A DNA stretch of 64,000 bases from Corticimicrobacter populi (GTDB lineage: Bacteria > Pseudomonadota > Gammaproteobacteria > Burkholderiales > Burkholderiaceae_B). Numbering within the stretch: position 1 is the stretch's first letter; each line of letters opens with the position of its first letter. The notes under the pieces were generated by a model. It searched no databases, was not told the DNA's origin, and saw only the letters and a list, made by a program, of their open reading frames with translations. Both the position numbers and the translations under genes were made by a program. The stretch spans positions 62,001-126,000 of the forward strand of contig NZ_QETA01000007.1 in the NCBI RefSeq assembly GCF_003123725.1, given 5' to 3'. This document shows, piece after piece, positions 1 to 7,582 of this stretch.

Positions 1-902
1 ACGACCGGCTGCACCTGCCTGCCGAGGTACAGGTTGACCCTGGCCGGTTGCCCGGCACCACCACTCGGTGCCGTACGCAGGAAAATGCCGGTCGTATCGG
101 CAAGCCGTGTCACATGGGTCTCACCGGCATCTTCGGCAACGTCATCACCCACGCGCCGCAGTGCCACATGCAAGGTGCCCAACTCCTTGGCCACCGCCAG
201 TTTTTCGGCCTGGCGCGGATCGACTTCCAGTGTGATGGTTTCGAAATATTGACGCGGAGACCGTGCCTGACCTGTGCCTGCCCCGGCATTCTCACCCTGG
301 GCTTCTGCCGGCACGATGCTCGCTGCCATGTCGCCCAGAGCCAGCACCCGCACATCGCGCAGGATCGTTTCGGCCGCCAGCGGCGGTGGCAGATCGGGCT
401 CGGAGGCCGAAACCACACCATTCCGTTCCAGGCTCAGGATGACATCCACGCGGTCACCCGCTGCCACCAGGCCTGCATTGCTGGCCACGGCACTGGTCGG
501 CACGGAAATCGCCCGCATGCCTGGCTGCAGCACGGCAGCCAGAAAGCCCGGCTCGCCAGGCCTGACCAGCACATCAGGTCGGAATGACTGACCAGCCATC
601 AATGGCCGGCGCAGTGTGGCACCGTACAGTTCCCGCTCATTGGCGCGGTTTGCGTCCATATCGCCGGCCCGCACATCATTGACAGGCACATCCTGCCACT
701 TGAGCGCACTGCCATCGATGAACTCACCTGGAGTCAGGTCATGTGCCGCCACCAGTATCTGGCGACTGGCAGGCGGCTCAACCTGCACTTCCTTGACGAC
801 GATCTCGGGCGGCGGCGGACGCATCAGCGCACGCGCAACCAGGGCAGAAGTGGCAGCCAGAACCAAGGCACCAGCCAGCAATAAAACAGAAGAAGTTTTC
901 AT
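1..902 (-). CDS. cpaB: Flp pilus assembly protein CpaB (partial, C-terminus outside window)
   Basis: Reading leftward from ATG at 902, about 300 residues are open and run off the window edge. The protein starts MKTSSVLLLAGALVLAA, a single N-terminal membrane or signal segment, then a SAF-like domain (ILVAAHDLTPGEFIDGSALKW) and the typical CpaB/RcpC stretch GMRAISVPTSAVASNAGLVAAGDRVDVIL, split here only for length. CpaB is a periplasmic or inner-membrane-anchored assembly factor of the Tad/Flp pilus, acting with the CpaC secretin, which would be expected just beyond the left edge. It follows cpaA by 43 bases in the same direction. Family assignment is confident; the missing C-terminus cannot be judged. 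Confidence 0.88.
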   Translation of the reverse strand, partial: MKTSSVLLLAGALVLAATSALVARALMRPPPPEIVVKEVQVEPPASRQILVAAHDLTPGEFIDGSALKWQDVPVNDVRAGDMDANRANERELYGATLRRPLMAGQSFRPDVLVRPGEPGFLAAVLQPGMRAISVPTSAVASNAGLVAAGDRVDVILSLERNGVVSASEPDLPPPLAAETILRDVRVLALGDMAASIVPAEAQGENAGAGTGQARSPRQYFETITLEVDPRQAEKLAVAKELGTLHVALRRVGDDVAEDAGETHVTRLADTTGIFLRTAPSGGAGQPARVNLYLGRQVQPV

Positions 903-945
903 GTTCAGATACAACGAAACCGCGACAAAAGTCGGCAAGGCGTAT

Positions 946-1497
946 TCAGCGCGCCATCAACCCGAAGGTACAGGCGGCACCGGCGGCAATGGCCAGGCCA
1001 TAGGGAATACCGGCAGGCCGGTTATTACCCAGGATGAGAGGCAATGGCGGATTGCGGCCCGGAAGCCGCGCGCCCAGGCGCACCATGCCATGAGCCAGTG
1101 TCAGCTCAATCATGTTCAGCAAAGGCAGTGCCAAGGCCAGCACGCCCCCTGCCAGGGATGTCACCATCAGGAAAATCAGTCCGTGATCGCCCGCCCACAG
1201 CATCAATACGGCCATGAGCTTGACGTCCCCCGCCCCGACCCGATTGATCAGGAACAGGCCATAGCCAAACACCAGCACCAGCACTGCGGACAGCAAAGGC
1301 CAACCCAGCCACGCGCCCCACTCGATGCCCGCCGCCCAAGGGCCCTGCCCAAACAGAGCCAGCAAAGGATGCAGCAGCCAGACCGCCAGAAGCAGCAAGA
1401 CCAACCGGTTGGGAATACGTCTATAGAGCAGGTCTGACAGCACCACCCAGGCCAGTGCCGCAATCAGCAGCCATTGAGCTCCGGGCAGCATAGGCAT
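946..1497 (-). CDS. cpaA: A24-family prepilin peptidase CpaA/TadV
   Basis: This 183-aa polytopic membrane protein has the two catalytic aspartates of the type IV prepilin (TadV/CpaA) aspartyl proteases: D22 in SDLLYRRIPN and D91 in GAGDVK. About five to six hydrophobic segments are visible. It cleaves the leader of the Flp prepilin at the inner membrane. Its length is typical for the short CpaA class, which lacks the N-methylase domain of PilD. It lies 18 bases downstream of flp and directly upstream of cpaB, the standard Tad order. The start at 1497 (MPMLP) is the first ATG after the flp stop; an alternative Met lies two codons on. Confidence 0.9.
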   Translation of the reverse strand: MPMLPGAQWLLIAALAWVVLSDLLYRRIPNRLVLLLLAVWLLHPLLALFGQGPWAAGIEWGAWLGWPLLSAVLVLVFGYGLFLINRVGAGDVKLMAVLMLWAGDHGLIFLMVTSLAGGVLALALPLLNMIELTLAHGMVRLGARLPGRNPPLPLILGNNRPAGIPYGLAIAAGAACTFGLMAR

Positions 1498-1515
1498 GGC
1501 AAACAGCCCGTCAGA

Positions 1516-1722
1516 TCAGTTGGCGGACGTCTTGACGTCTTCGCCGGCACCGGAGATGTCTCCAGCGATATCTTCAAACTTACCGCGCAGTGCGCTGATG
1601 AAGGCACCATCATTGCCAAAGATCACGGCGACAGCGGCCGCCATTGCTGCGGCCAGGATGCCGTATTCGATCGCGGTCACGCCGCTTTCGTCGTTCAGGA
1701 ACTGTTTGAGCTTGGAGGCCAT
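1516..1722 (-). CDS. flp: Flp-type pilin, Tad pilus major subunit
   Basis: A 68-aa prepilin with the Flp motif. A short basic leader ends at Gly14, followed by VTAIEYGILAAAMAAAVAV; Glu19 and Tyr20 are the conserved E and Y at mature positions 5 and 6, and the hydrophobic helix follows. CpaA next door is the predicted processing peptidase. The start at 1722 (MASKLKQF) is preferred over an in-frame ATG 13 codons upstream because it gives the usual leader length. It is the first gene of the pilus operon in this window and has its own AT-rich promoter region. Confidence 0.93.
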   Translation of the reverse strand: MASKLKQFLNDESGVTAIEYGILAAAMAAAVAVIFGNDGAFISALRGKFEDIAGDISGAGEDVKTSAN

Positions 1723-1735
1723 CTGGATGAATCCC

Positions 1736-1793
1736 GTAAAAAATAGCGAGCAACTAAACAAAAATCAATTCTATCTTTGCTGCTATTTTTTAC
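1736..1793. repeat. 12-bp perfect inverted repeat in the flp leader/promoter
   Basis: GTAAAAAATAGC at 1736-1747 and its exact reverse complement GCTATTTTTTAC at 1782-1793 flank the predicted start of flp transcription. It could be a regulator site or an RNA structure; the neighbouring response regulator is an obvious but untested candidate to bind it. Confidence 0.55.
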
Positions 1794-1795
1794 AA
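1768..1795 (-). promoter_or_regulatory. Candidate sigma-70 promoter of flp
   Basis: On the minus strand TTGTAA (1795-1790) and TAGAAT (1773-1768) are separated by 16 bases, giving a leader of roughly 40 bases before flp. The surrounding stretch is much more AT-rich than the genes. Assigned by inspection only. Confidence 0.5.
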
Positions 1796-1844
1796 CGAAG
1801 GTTCCATTAAGTTTACTTAATGAAAGCCATTCGCAATCACGAAA

Positions 1845-3329
1845 TCAGACTTGGGCTGTCTCTGCACGCCCCTGCAGCACATGGTGCCGCTTGAGCCGCA
1901 ACAGCACCTGAATGCCAACGTCGCCCGCTCCCGGCGTCTTGCCCGCGCCTGCGTACTCGTTATCATCAAAAGCCAGCTCGCCACCATGCAACTTGGCGAT
2001 CGCCTGCACCAGTGCCAGCCCAAGGCCATAACCAGGCACACTCGAAGTCTGCCGCAGCCGGCTGAATCGCAACAGCGTGCTTTCGCGCTGGTCCGCTGGG
2101 ATCCCAGGACCACGATCGGCCACCCCCAGTTCTATCTGATCGCCGATAGTACGCACGAACATCGTGACCGGCGTGCCCGGCGCAGCATATTTGAGCGCAT
2201 TGTCGAGCAGATTGGACATGGCCTGCATCAACAATGCCCTGTCGCCATAAACCTTGCTGCCCGGCGGCACCGTGACCGTCAGCATATTGCCACGCAACTC
2301 GGCCAGCGGCCGGTAGTAGTCAGCCAGCTCAGTCAGCACCCCTCCGGCATCCAGATACTCGAACTGACGCAGACAGCGTCCGGACTCGATCTCGCCAATC
2401 CGCAGGATGGCACGGGACAGTTTCTGGATACGCTCGGCCTCTTCTGCCGCCAGAGCGATTTCCTGCTGCACAGCCACATCGCCCGTCAGTTCGGCAGCCG
2501 AACTCAGCCGGTTCTGCAGGCGCGTCAAGGGTGTGCCCAGTTCGTGGGCAATGTGACTGCTGGCGCTCTTGACCTCTTCCATCATGCGGTTGATCCGCGC
2601 CAGCGCCTGGTTGATATTCTCGCCCAGCCGGTCGATCTCGTCGCGCCGCTGACCGACCGGTGTACGCACGGCACTGTCGCCCGCCACATAGCGTCGCAGC
2701 ACGCTGCGGATCGTATCCACGCGCTTGAGGCTATCGGCCCCAAAGGCAACGCTGATCCCGGTACTGAACAGCAGCACGATGAACAGGCTGGCTCCTGCGG
2801 TCAGCGGCAGGATACCGACCCGCTCCATCATGGGCTGGATATCGTAGCTGCTGAAGTACACGCTGCCATCGGCCAACGGCACCACCAGCCCCAGCAGTTC
2901 GGCGTGATTGCCGTCCGCATCGGTCCATTCGACATGCCGCCAACCATGGCATCCCATGTCCAGGCAACCAATCACTGACAGCAGCGCCGGATCGCCATAT
3001 TCGACCCGCTGATAGGGACCCAGCAACAGCACCTTGCGCTCAGTGCGATATTCCAGATAGTCCCGTGTATAGAGCGCCGAGCGCACCTGAGCCGCACTGT
3101 CCATGCCCAACGCATGCTGCGCCCGGATATCGGACAGCACCATCTCGCGCACATGGTTGTAGAGCACGTTCTCGATCAGGGAGCGGCTCCAGATGGTGGT
3201 CATCAGCGTGACCAGCAAGAAGATGAAGGCAATGCTGGAAGCCTGCCGGAAATAGCTGGTCTCGCACAGCGACCTTATTGTCTGCGCGAAAGTCCTTGCC
3301 GGACCGACGGCCACTTCATCCGAGGACAT
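1845..3329 (-). CDS. Membrane sensor histidine kinase
   Basis: A 494-aa kinase. TM1 (SIAFIFLLVTLMTTIW) lies near residues 30-45, followed by a periplasmic domain of about 140 residues and TM2 (LTAGASLFIVLLFSTG). Then come a HAMP-like linker, an H-box SHIAHELGTPLTRL with the phospho-acceptor His, an N-box LLDNALKYA, and G-boxes ADRGPGIP and GYGLGLALV. The start at 3329 (MSSDEVAV) overlaps the end of the response-regulator gene by 14 bases, indicating translational coupling; an upstream in-frame start would lie deeper in that gene. The genes form a regulator-kinase operon running toward flp. The signal sensed cannot be told from sequence; pilus control is only suggested by position. Confidence 0.9.
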   Translation of the reverse strand: MSSDEVAVGPARTFAQTIRSLCETSYFRQASSIAFIFLLVTLMTTIWSRSLIENVLYNHVREMVLSDIRAQHALGMDSAAQVRSALYTRDYLEYRTERKVLLLGPYQRVEYGDPALLSVIGCLDMGCHGWRHVEWTDADGNHAELLGLVVPLADGSVYFSSYDIQPMMERVGILPLTAGASLFIVLLFSTGISVAFGADSLKRVDTIRSVLRRYVAGDSAVRTPVGQRRDEIDRLGENINQALARINRMMEEVKSASSHIAHELGTPLTRLQNRLSSAAELTGDVAVQQEIALAAEEAERIQKLSRAILRIGEIESGRCLRQFEYLDAGGVLTELADYYRPLAELRGNMLTVTVPPGSKVYGDRALLMQAMSNLLDNALKYAAPGTPVTMFVRTIGDQIELGVADRGPGIPADQRESTLLRFSRLRQTSSVPGYGLGLALVQAIAKLHGGELAFDDNEYAGAGKTPGAGDVGIQVLLRLKRHHVLQGRAETAQV

Positions 3330-3984
3330 AGCCAACCGACCTGATCGTGCGCAGCAACGCCGCCTCGAATCCCTTGTCCAATTTGGCACGCAACTTAGAC
3401 ATATGTACGTCGATCAGGTTGGTCTGCGGATCGAATTCGTAGCCCCAGACCCGCTGCAACAGCATGCTGCGCGTCACCACGCGGCCACTGTGCTCGAGCA
3501 GTACCTGCAGCAGCTTGAATTCCTTGTCGGTCAGGTCCAGCACCGCATCGCCCCGGCGCACTTCACGACGCAACACATCCATGCGCAGATCGGCGGCATA
3601 CAGGACAAGCTCCTCATCCACCTGGCCACCCATGCGACGCACCAGCACCTCGATGCGGGCCAACAGCTCGGAAAAGTCGAATGGCTTGCCCAGATAGTCA
3701 TCCGCTCCGGCGCGCAGGCCCTCTACCCGATCATCGGGCTGATCCACAGCAGACAGGATGATGATGGGAGGATGCCGCCGCCCCTTGAGGCGCTGCAACA
3801 CCTGGATGCCATCGAGCCGGGGCAGCATGCGGTCGAGGATGATCACATCGAACGCCTCGCGTTCGATGGCAGCCAGTGCATCTTCGCCGTTGTCCACCAG
3901 CGTACATTGATACCCTGATGTCTGCAGCTTGCTGCCCAACCAGTAACTCACCTTGCTATCATCTTCTACGACCAGAACTCTCAT
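3316..3984 (-). CDS. OmpR-family response regulator
   Basis: 222 aa. The receiver domain starts MRVLVVEDD with the acidic pair D8/D9, the phospho-acceptor D51 in IILDRMLPR and the conserved Lys in LGKPF. A C-terminal winged helix follows (LTDKEFKLLQVLLEHSGRVVTRSMLLQRVWGY, split only here for description), ending NLIDVHMSKLRAKLD and IRSVGYVL. The start at 3984 is chosen because GGGGGAG lies just upstream and the receiver domain begins there; the longer reading adds 32 non-conserved residues. Partner of the overlapping kinase gene. Probable target genes are unknown. Confidence 0.93.
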   Translation of the reverse strand: MRVLVVEDDSKVSYWLGSKLQTSGYQCTLVDNGEDALAAIEREAFDVIILDRMLPRLDGIQVLQRLKGRRHPPIIILSAVDQPDDRVEGLRAGADDYLGKPFDFSELLARIEVLVRRMGGQVDEELVLYAADLRMDVLRREVRRGDAVLDLTDKEFKLLQVLLEHSGRVVTRSMLLQRVWGYEFDPQTNLIDVHMSKLRAKLDKGFEAALLRTIRSVGYVLG

Positions 3985-4103
3985 CTCTACTCCCCCGACA
4001 GCGCTGACGGAAGCGACTGGGCGCAACCGCTGTCGCCGCCACAGAACAGGCTTGGTCGCATGCTCGCGAACCAGCCACAACAGGGCGGGAGGCGATTATA
4101 TTT

Positions 4104-4122
4104 ACCAATAAGAACCATTACC
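4104..4122 (-). promoter_or_regulatory. Weak Fur-box-like sequence upstream of the response regulator
   Basis: On the minus strand GGTAATGGTTCTTATTGGT matches 11 of 19 positions of the Fur consensus GATAATGATAATCATTATC and sits in an AT-rich patch between hmuV and the response-regulator gene. It is suggestive only; the match is modest. Confidence 0.25.
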
Positions 4123-4171
4123 ATTATTATTACAATTGGTTGATACCATGCCTCACGGATGGTTAATCCCC

Positions 4172-4969
4172 TCAGGAAAACAGGACCAGCGGCCGTCCAG
4201 GCACCAGCGGATGCGCCAGTACGTCAGGCCGTTCTCCATACGCCTGCGCCAGCAGATCCGGCACCAGGACCTCCTCTGGCCTGCCACATGCCAACAGCAC
4301 ACCGCCGGACAACAACGCCAGCCGGTCACACCAGGCAGCGGCCAGATTCAGGTCATGCAGCACAGCCAGGACACCCACCTGCTTTTGTCGTGCCAGACAG
4401 GATGCCGTCGAAAGCAAGGCATTCTGATGACGAGGATCCAGGCTGGAAACAGGTTCATCCAGCAGCAGATAGGCATGGCCCTGTGCAGCCACGGCCAGCG
4501 CTGTCTGAACCCATGCCCGCGCAAACTGCACCCGCTGCTGTTCACCACCGGACAGGGTGGCATAGGATCGCTGGCCGGCATGCGCCAGCCCCACCTGCTG
4601 CAAGGCTTCCTCGACAACCGCGCTCAGTCGGGCCGGCGCGACCTCCGGAAAGGGGTACCCGCCCATGCCCGCAATTGTCTCGACCGGCATATCGAATCCC
4701 CGCGCAGCCTGCTGCGGCAAAACGGCCCGGCTGCGAGCCTGCCGCACCGCCGGCAAGCTGCGTAGCGGCACATCGTCAAGTAACGCGTGGCCTGCATCCG
4801 CAACCAGTTCACCCGCCATGACAGCCAGTAACGTAGATTTGCCCGCACCATTGGCACCCAGCACACCCAGCACCTCGCCCGGTACCAGTTGCAGCGACAC
4901 ATCCATCAGTACGGGACGACTCTGGCGCAATGCGCGAATATGCTCAAGCTGCAGCGAATTGGCCATCAT
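4172..4969 (-). CDS. hmuV: Haemin ABC transporter ATP-binding protein HmuV/BhuV
   Basis: 265 aa with Walker A GANGAGKST (residues 38-46), Q-loop region, signature LSGGEQQR, Walker B YLLLDEP and the H-switch VLHDLNLA. The FepC/HmuV-type layout and the clustering with a FecCD permease and a haem-binding protein identify it as the energising subunit of a haem importer. Its start overlaps the hmuU stop (ATGA type). This is the third gene of a leftward hmuTUV operon. No hemS/bhuS haem-degradation or chaperone gene sits in the operon, unlike Bordetella bhuRSTUV. Confidence 0.92.
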   Translation of the reverse strand: MMANSLQLEHIRALRQSRPVLMDVSLQLVPGEVLGVLGANGAGKSTLLAVMAGELVADAGHALLDDVPLRSLPAVRQARSRAVLPQQAARGFDMPVETIAGMGGYPFPEVAPARLSAVVEEALQQVGLAHAGQRSYATLSGGEQQRVQFARAWVQTALAVAAQGHAYLLLDEPVSSLDPRHQNALLSTASCLARQKQVGVLAVLHDLNLAAAWCDRLALLSGGVLLACGRPEEVLVPDLLAQAYGERPDVLAHPLVPGRPLVLFS

Positions 4970-6003
4970 CCATCCCGCCTGTCGGCCCTGACCAGCAACC
5001 AGAGAAAGAACGGTGCCCCCACCAGGCTCGTCACGATCCCGACAGGCAACTCCGCAGGTGCCAGCAACACCCGCGCCAGACTGTCGGCCAGCGCCAGGGC
5101 AATCGCGCCCCCCAGCATGCTTGCCGCAAGCAACCAGCGGTGATCCGCACCCAGCAACATACGCAGGATATGCGGCACCACCAGACCGACAAAACCGATC
5201 ACACCGGTCGCCGCAACCAGCGGTCCGACCAGCAGCGCCACCATGAAAATCAGACGCCGCCTGAGCCGGTGCAATTCAAACCCCAGATGCATGGCCTCGC
5301 GCTCTCCCAACAACAGCGCATTGAGTGCCCGCCATTGTCGGCACAACACCCAGCCGAAGAACACCGTCCAGGGAGCCAGCAGCGCCAGCACCGACCAGTT
5401 GCCCTGCGCCAGGCTGCCCATGGTCCAGAACGTCAGACTGCGCAACTGACTGTCATCGGCCACGAAGCTGAACAAGCCGATCGCACTGGCGCAAACGGCA
5501 TTGATCGCAATACCAGCCAGCAACAGGCCAGCCACGCCCGCCGTGCGCCGCCCCAACAAATATGCGCAGAATGTCGCCAACAGGCTACCCGCGAAGGCAG
5601 CAGGCACCAGGGTCATGAAAGCTCCGCCACCCAGCACGATCGCGGCCACGGCACCCAACGCCGCCCCCGAGGAAATACCGATCAGCCCCGGATCCGCCAA
5701 AGGGTTGCGAAACAATGCCTGCATCACAGCCCCTGCCAGCGCCAGGCCAGCCCCCACGACCAGCCCGAGCACAATGCGAGGCAAACGGATATCCAGCAGG
5801 ATACGGCTGTCCAACGCCATCTCGGCATTGGCTCCACCCGTCAGGATGCGCAAGGCACTGCCCGGCGTGATCGTATAAGCGCCACTGAGCACAGACATGA
5901 CGACCACACCACCGAGCAAGACAAGCATGGCGCTCATGCAGCACAGAAAACGCTGCCGCCCATCCTGCCCAGTGCCGCTGGCCGAGGTCGCCGTCAGCAT
6001 CAT
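4966..6003 (-). CDS. hmuU: Haemin ABC transporter permease HmuU/BhuU (FecCD family)
   Basis: A 345-aa FecCD-family permease with about nine to ten transmembrane helices. Family hallmarks visible are RLPRIVLGLVVGAGLALAGAVMQ, NPLADPGLIGISSGA and a late GFVGLVVPHILRMLLG. It forms the inner-membrane channel of the haem importer with HmuV. It overlaps hmuT upstream (by 4 bases) and hmuV downstream, so the three are transcribed and translated as a unit. Confidence 0.93.
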   Translation of the reverse strand: MMLTATSASGTGQDGRQRFLCCMSAMLVLLGGVVVMSVLSGAYTITPGSALRILTGGANAEMALDSRILLDIRLPRIVLGLVVGAGLALAGAVMQALFRNPLADPGLIGISSGAALGAVAAIVLGGGAFMTLVPAAFAGSLLATFCAYLLGRRTAGVAGLLLAGIAINAVCASAIGLFSFVADDSQLRSLTFWTMGSLAQGNWSVLALLAPWTVFFGWVLCRQWRALNALLLGEREAMHLGFELHRLRRRLIFMVALLVGPLVAATGVIGFVGLVVPHILRMLLGADHRWLLAASMLGGAIALALADSLARVLLAPAELPVGIVTSLVGAPFFLWLLVRADRRDG

Positions 6004-6911
6004 GTATCGGCAGGCATGCGCACCAGCGCCTGCCGCAACTGTGCAACTGCCTGCGGCAGACGCGGACCGAAAGTCAGATAAAGGTCATCGGCCATCACGA
6101 CAACCCTTCCTTCGCGCACAGCAGGTGTTGCCGCCAGTGCCGGCAGCGCCAGCATGCGCTGCATGCCGCCCTGTGCCTGTACGGTCATTTCCGTCACCAC
6201 CAGCATGTCCGGTGCTGCAGCAGCCATGGATTCTGCCGTGACCGGCTTGTAGCCTTGCTGCCCAGGTATCGCATTGCGAAAACCCGCCAGCGCCAGCGTG
6301 GCATGGGCAGCAGTTCCCTCGCCAGCCATGAGCAAGGTGCTGGTATGCGCAACCAGAGATAAGGCACGCTGCGGCAGTTCGCGGCCGCCCTCCGACAACT
6401 GTGACAGTTCCCCCTGCAGGCGTGCCACCAATGCCTGCCCCGCGTCAGCACAATCCAGGGCCCGTGCCGCCTGTTCGATGCGTGCCTGCAAGGCCGGCAG
6501 ATCGGGCTGATCCGGCAGTACTTCGACGCGGATCCCCAGGCTGCGCAGTTGCTCCAGCGCACCATCCGGCCCCGACTGATCGGAAGCCAGCACCAGCGCC
6601 GGACGCAAGGCGGCTACCCCTTCCACCGGCACATTGCGGTAATAGCCGACGTGCGCAAGGGAAGCCGTCTCCGCCGGATAGACACTGGATACATCCACGC
6701 CCACCAGCCTGCTGCCGGCCCCCAGCGCATAGACGATCTCGGTAATCCCGCCGCCCAGGCTGACCACCCGGGCCTGGCCCTCCGGCGCGGACGCACAGGA
6801 AACGGCTGCACCACCCCCGTGGTCGGCCCGCATGCCAGGAAACGCCCGCGCCATCATCGGTGCCACCATCAACCCGGCCAGCGCCAGGAGTTTTCTGCGT
6901 ATGTGTTGCAT
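6000..6911 (-). CDS. hmuT: Periplasmic haem-binding protein HmuT/BhuT
   Basis: About 303 aa with a Sec-type signal peptide (MQHIRRKLLALAGLMVAPMMARA) followed by a class III substrate-binding fold typical of haem and cobalamin binders (RVVSLGGGITEIVYALGAGSRLVGVD, then VGYYRNVPVEGVAALRPALVLAS; both lines are described, not quoted whole). The start at 6911 is preferred to the ATG nine codons upstream because GAGGGTGAG precedes it at suitable distance and the signal peptide then begins properly. It delivers haem from the outer-membrane receptor to HmuUV. Two Fur-like sites lie in the divergent region upstream. Confidence 0.88.
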   Translation of the reverse strand: MQHIRRKLLALAGLMVAPMMARAFPGMRADHGGGAAVSCASAPEGQARVVSLGGGITEIVYALGAGSRLVGVDVSSVYPAETASLAHVGYYRNVPVEGVAALRPALVLASDQSGPDGALEQLRSLGIRVEVLPDQPDLPALQARIEQAARALDCADAGQALVARLQGELSQLSEGGRELPQRALSLVAHTSTLLMAGEGTAAHATLALAGFRNAIPGQQGYKPVTAESMAAAAPDMLVVTEMTVQAQGGMQRMLALPALAATPAVREGRVVVMADDLYLTFGPRLPQAVAQLRQALVRMPADT

Positions 6912-6939
6912 GTGGCGCTCACCCTCGCTGCTGTCCACT

Positions 6940-6958
6940 GAAAATGAAAACCAATTAT
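6940..6958 (+). promoter_or_regulatory. Candidate Fur box between hmuT and the ECF sigma gene
   Basis: GAAAATGAAAACCAATTAT matches 13 of 19 bases of the Fur consensus and sits 29 bases upstream of the hmuT start in the divergent region, where iron repression is expected for haem-uptake genes. Confidence 0.45.
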
Positions 6959-7014
6959 GCGCAAGGGTCCGCCGAATGTGGATTAAGTTTTATTAAGGTT
7001 GACACGTTCAGTAG

Positions 7015-7037
7015 TAGAATCGAGGCCAATTATCATT
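7015..7037 (+). promoter_or_regulatory. Probable -10 and second Fur half-site in front of the ECF sigma gene
   Basis: TAGAAT (7015-7020) looks like a -10 element. The sequence ATTATCATT (7029-7037) is the exact complement of the AATGATAAT core of the Fur consensus and lies immediately downstream, 22 bases before the ATG. A TTGACA at 6999 is present but too close to TAGAAT to be its -35. Confidence 0.4.
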
Positions 7038-7058
7038 TCCGTCGCCATTGCATTGCAT

Positions 7059-7574
7059 ATGCTGTCGCCCAAGCCCGACATTGCCCCCGACACGGTCTCC
7101 GCACTCTACCGCCAGCATCATGGCTGGCTGGTGCAATTCCTGCGTCGGAGGCTGTCTGGCGATCACCAGCATGCGCTGGATCTGGCACACGACACCTTCG
7201 AGCGCGTCATGCGCACCGGCATCGCCAAGGTGCCGGTCGAGCCGCGTGGCTATCTGGCGACTATCGCCCAGCGCCTGACCATCGACCAGTTCCGCCGGCA
7301 CACACTCGAACAGGCTTACCTGGACAGCCTAGCCTGCCAGCCCGAAACCCTGGCCCCTTCCCCGGAAACCACGGCCCTGATGCTGGAAGCCCTGGCTGCG
7401 GTATGCACCATGCTGGATGCCATGCCGTCGCGGATGCGGCGCATCTTCATGCTGGCCCAGATCGATGGTGCCAGCTATCAGGATATCGCCGCCCAGCTGG
7501 AAATCAGCGTCAACATCGTGCAGAAGGACATGCTCAAGGCCTGGCAGCACTGCTACGCCGCCATCTACGGGTAG
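7059..7574 (+). CDS. ECF sigma factor, FecI/HurI type
   Basis: 171 aa with region 2 (LVQFLRRRLSGDHQHALDLAHDTFERVMR) and region 4 (MPSRMRRIFMLAQIDGASYQDIAAQLEISVNIVQKDMLKAW), the iron-starvation ECF pattern, described here by its parts. The ATG at 7059 fits the family length; a TTG twenty codons upstream is possible. A fecR gene follows after 8 bases and a TonB receptor with an STN domain after that, the classical surface-signalling triad. In Bordetella the equivalent HurI drives bhuR in response to haem. Expected targets here are the receptor promoter and possibly hmuTUV. Confidence 0.88.
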   Translation: MLSPKPDIAPDTVSALYRQHHGWLVQFLRRRLSGDHQHALDLAHDTFERVMRTGIAKVPVEPRGYLATIAQRLTIDQFRRHTLEQAYLDSLACQPETLAPSPETTALMLEALAAVCTMLDAMPSRMRRIFMLAQIDGASYQDIAAQLEISVNIVQKDMLKAWQHCYAAIYG

Positions 7575-7582
7575 GCAGCCAC

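Noticed and set aside
1851-2978. Long + strand reading frame of 375 codons
   Set aside because: It is fully antisense to the histidine kinase, which has all conserved boxes; composition is Gln/His/Arg-rich as expected for an out-of-frame reading of high-GC DNA.
4930-6081. 383-codon + strand frame
   Set aside because: Antisense to hmuU, a clear FecCD permease; no domain or ribosome site.
6999-7004. TTGACA as the -35 for the ECF sigma gene
   Set aside because: No -10 at 16-18 bases; the nearest TAGAAT is only 10 bases away.
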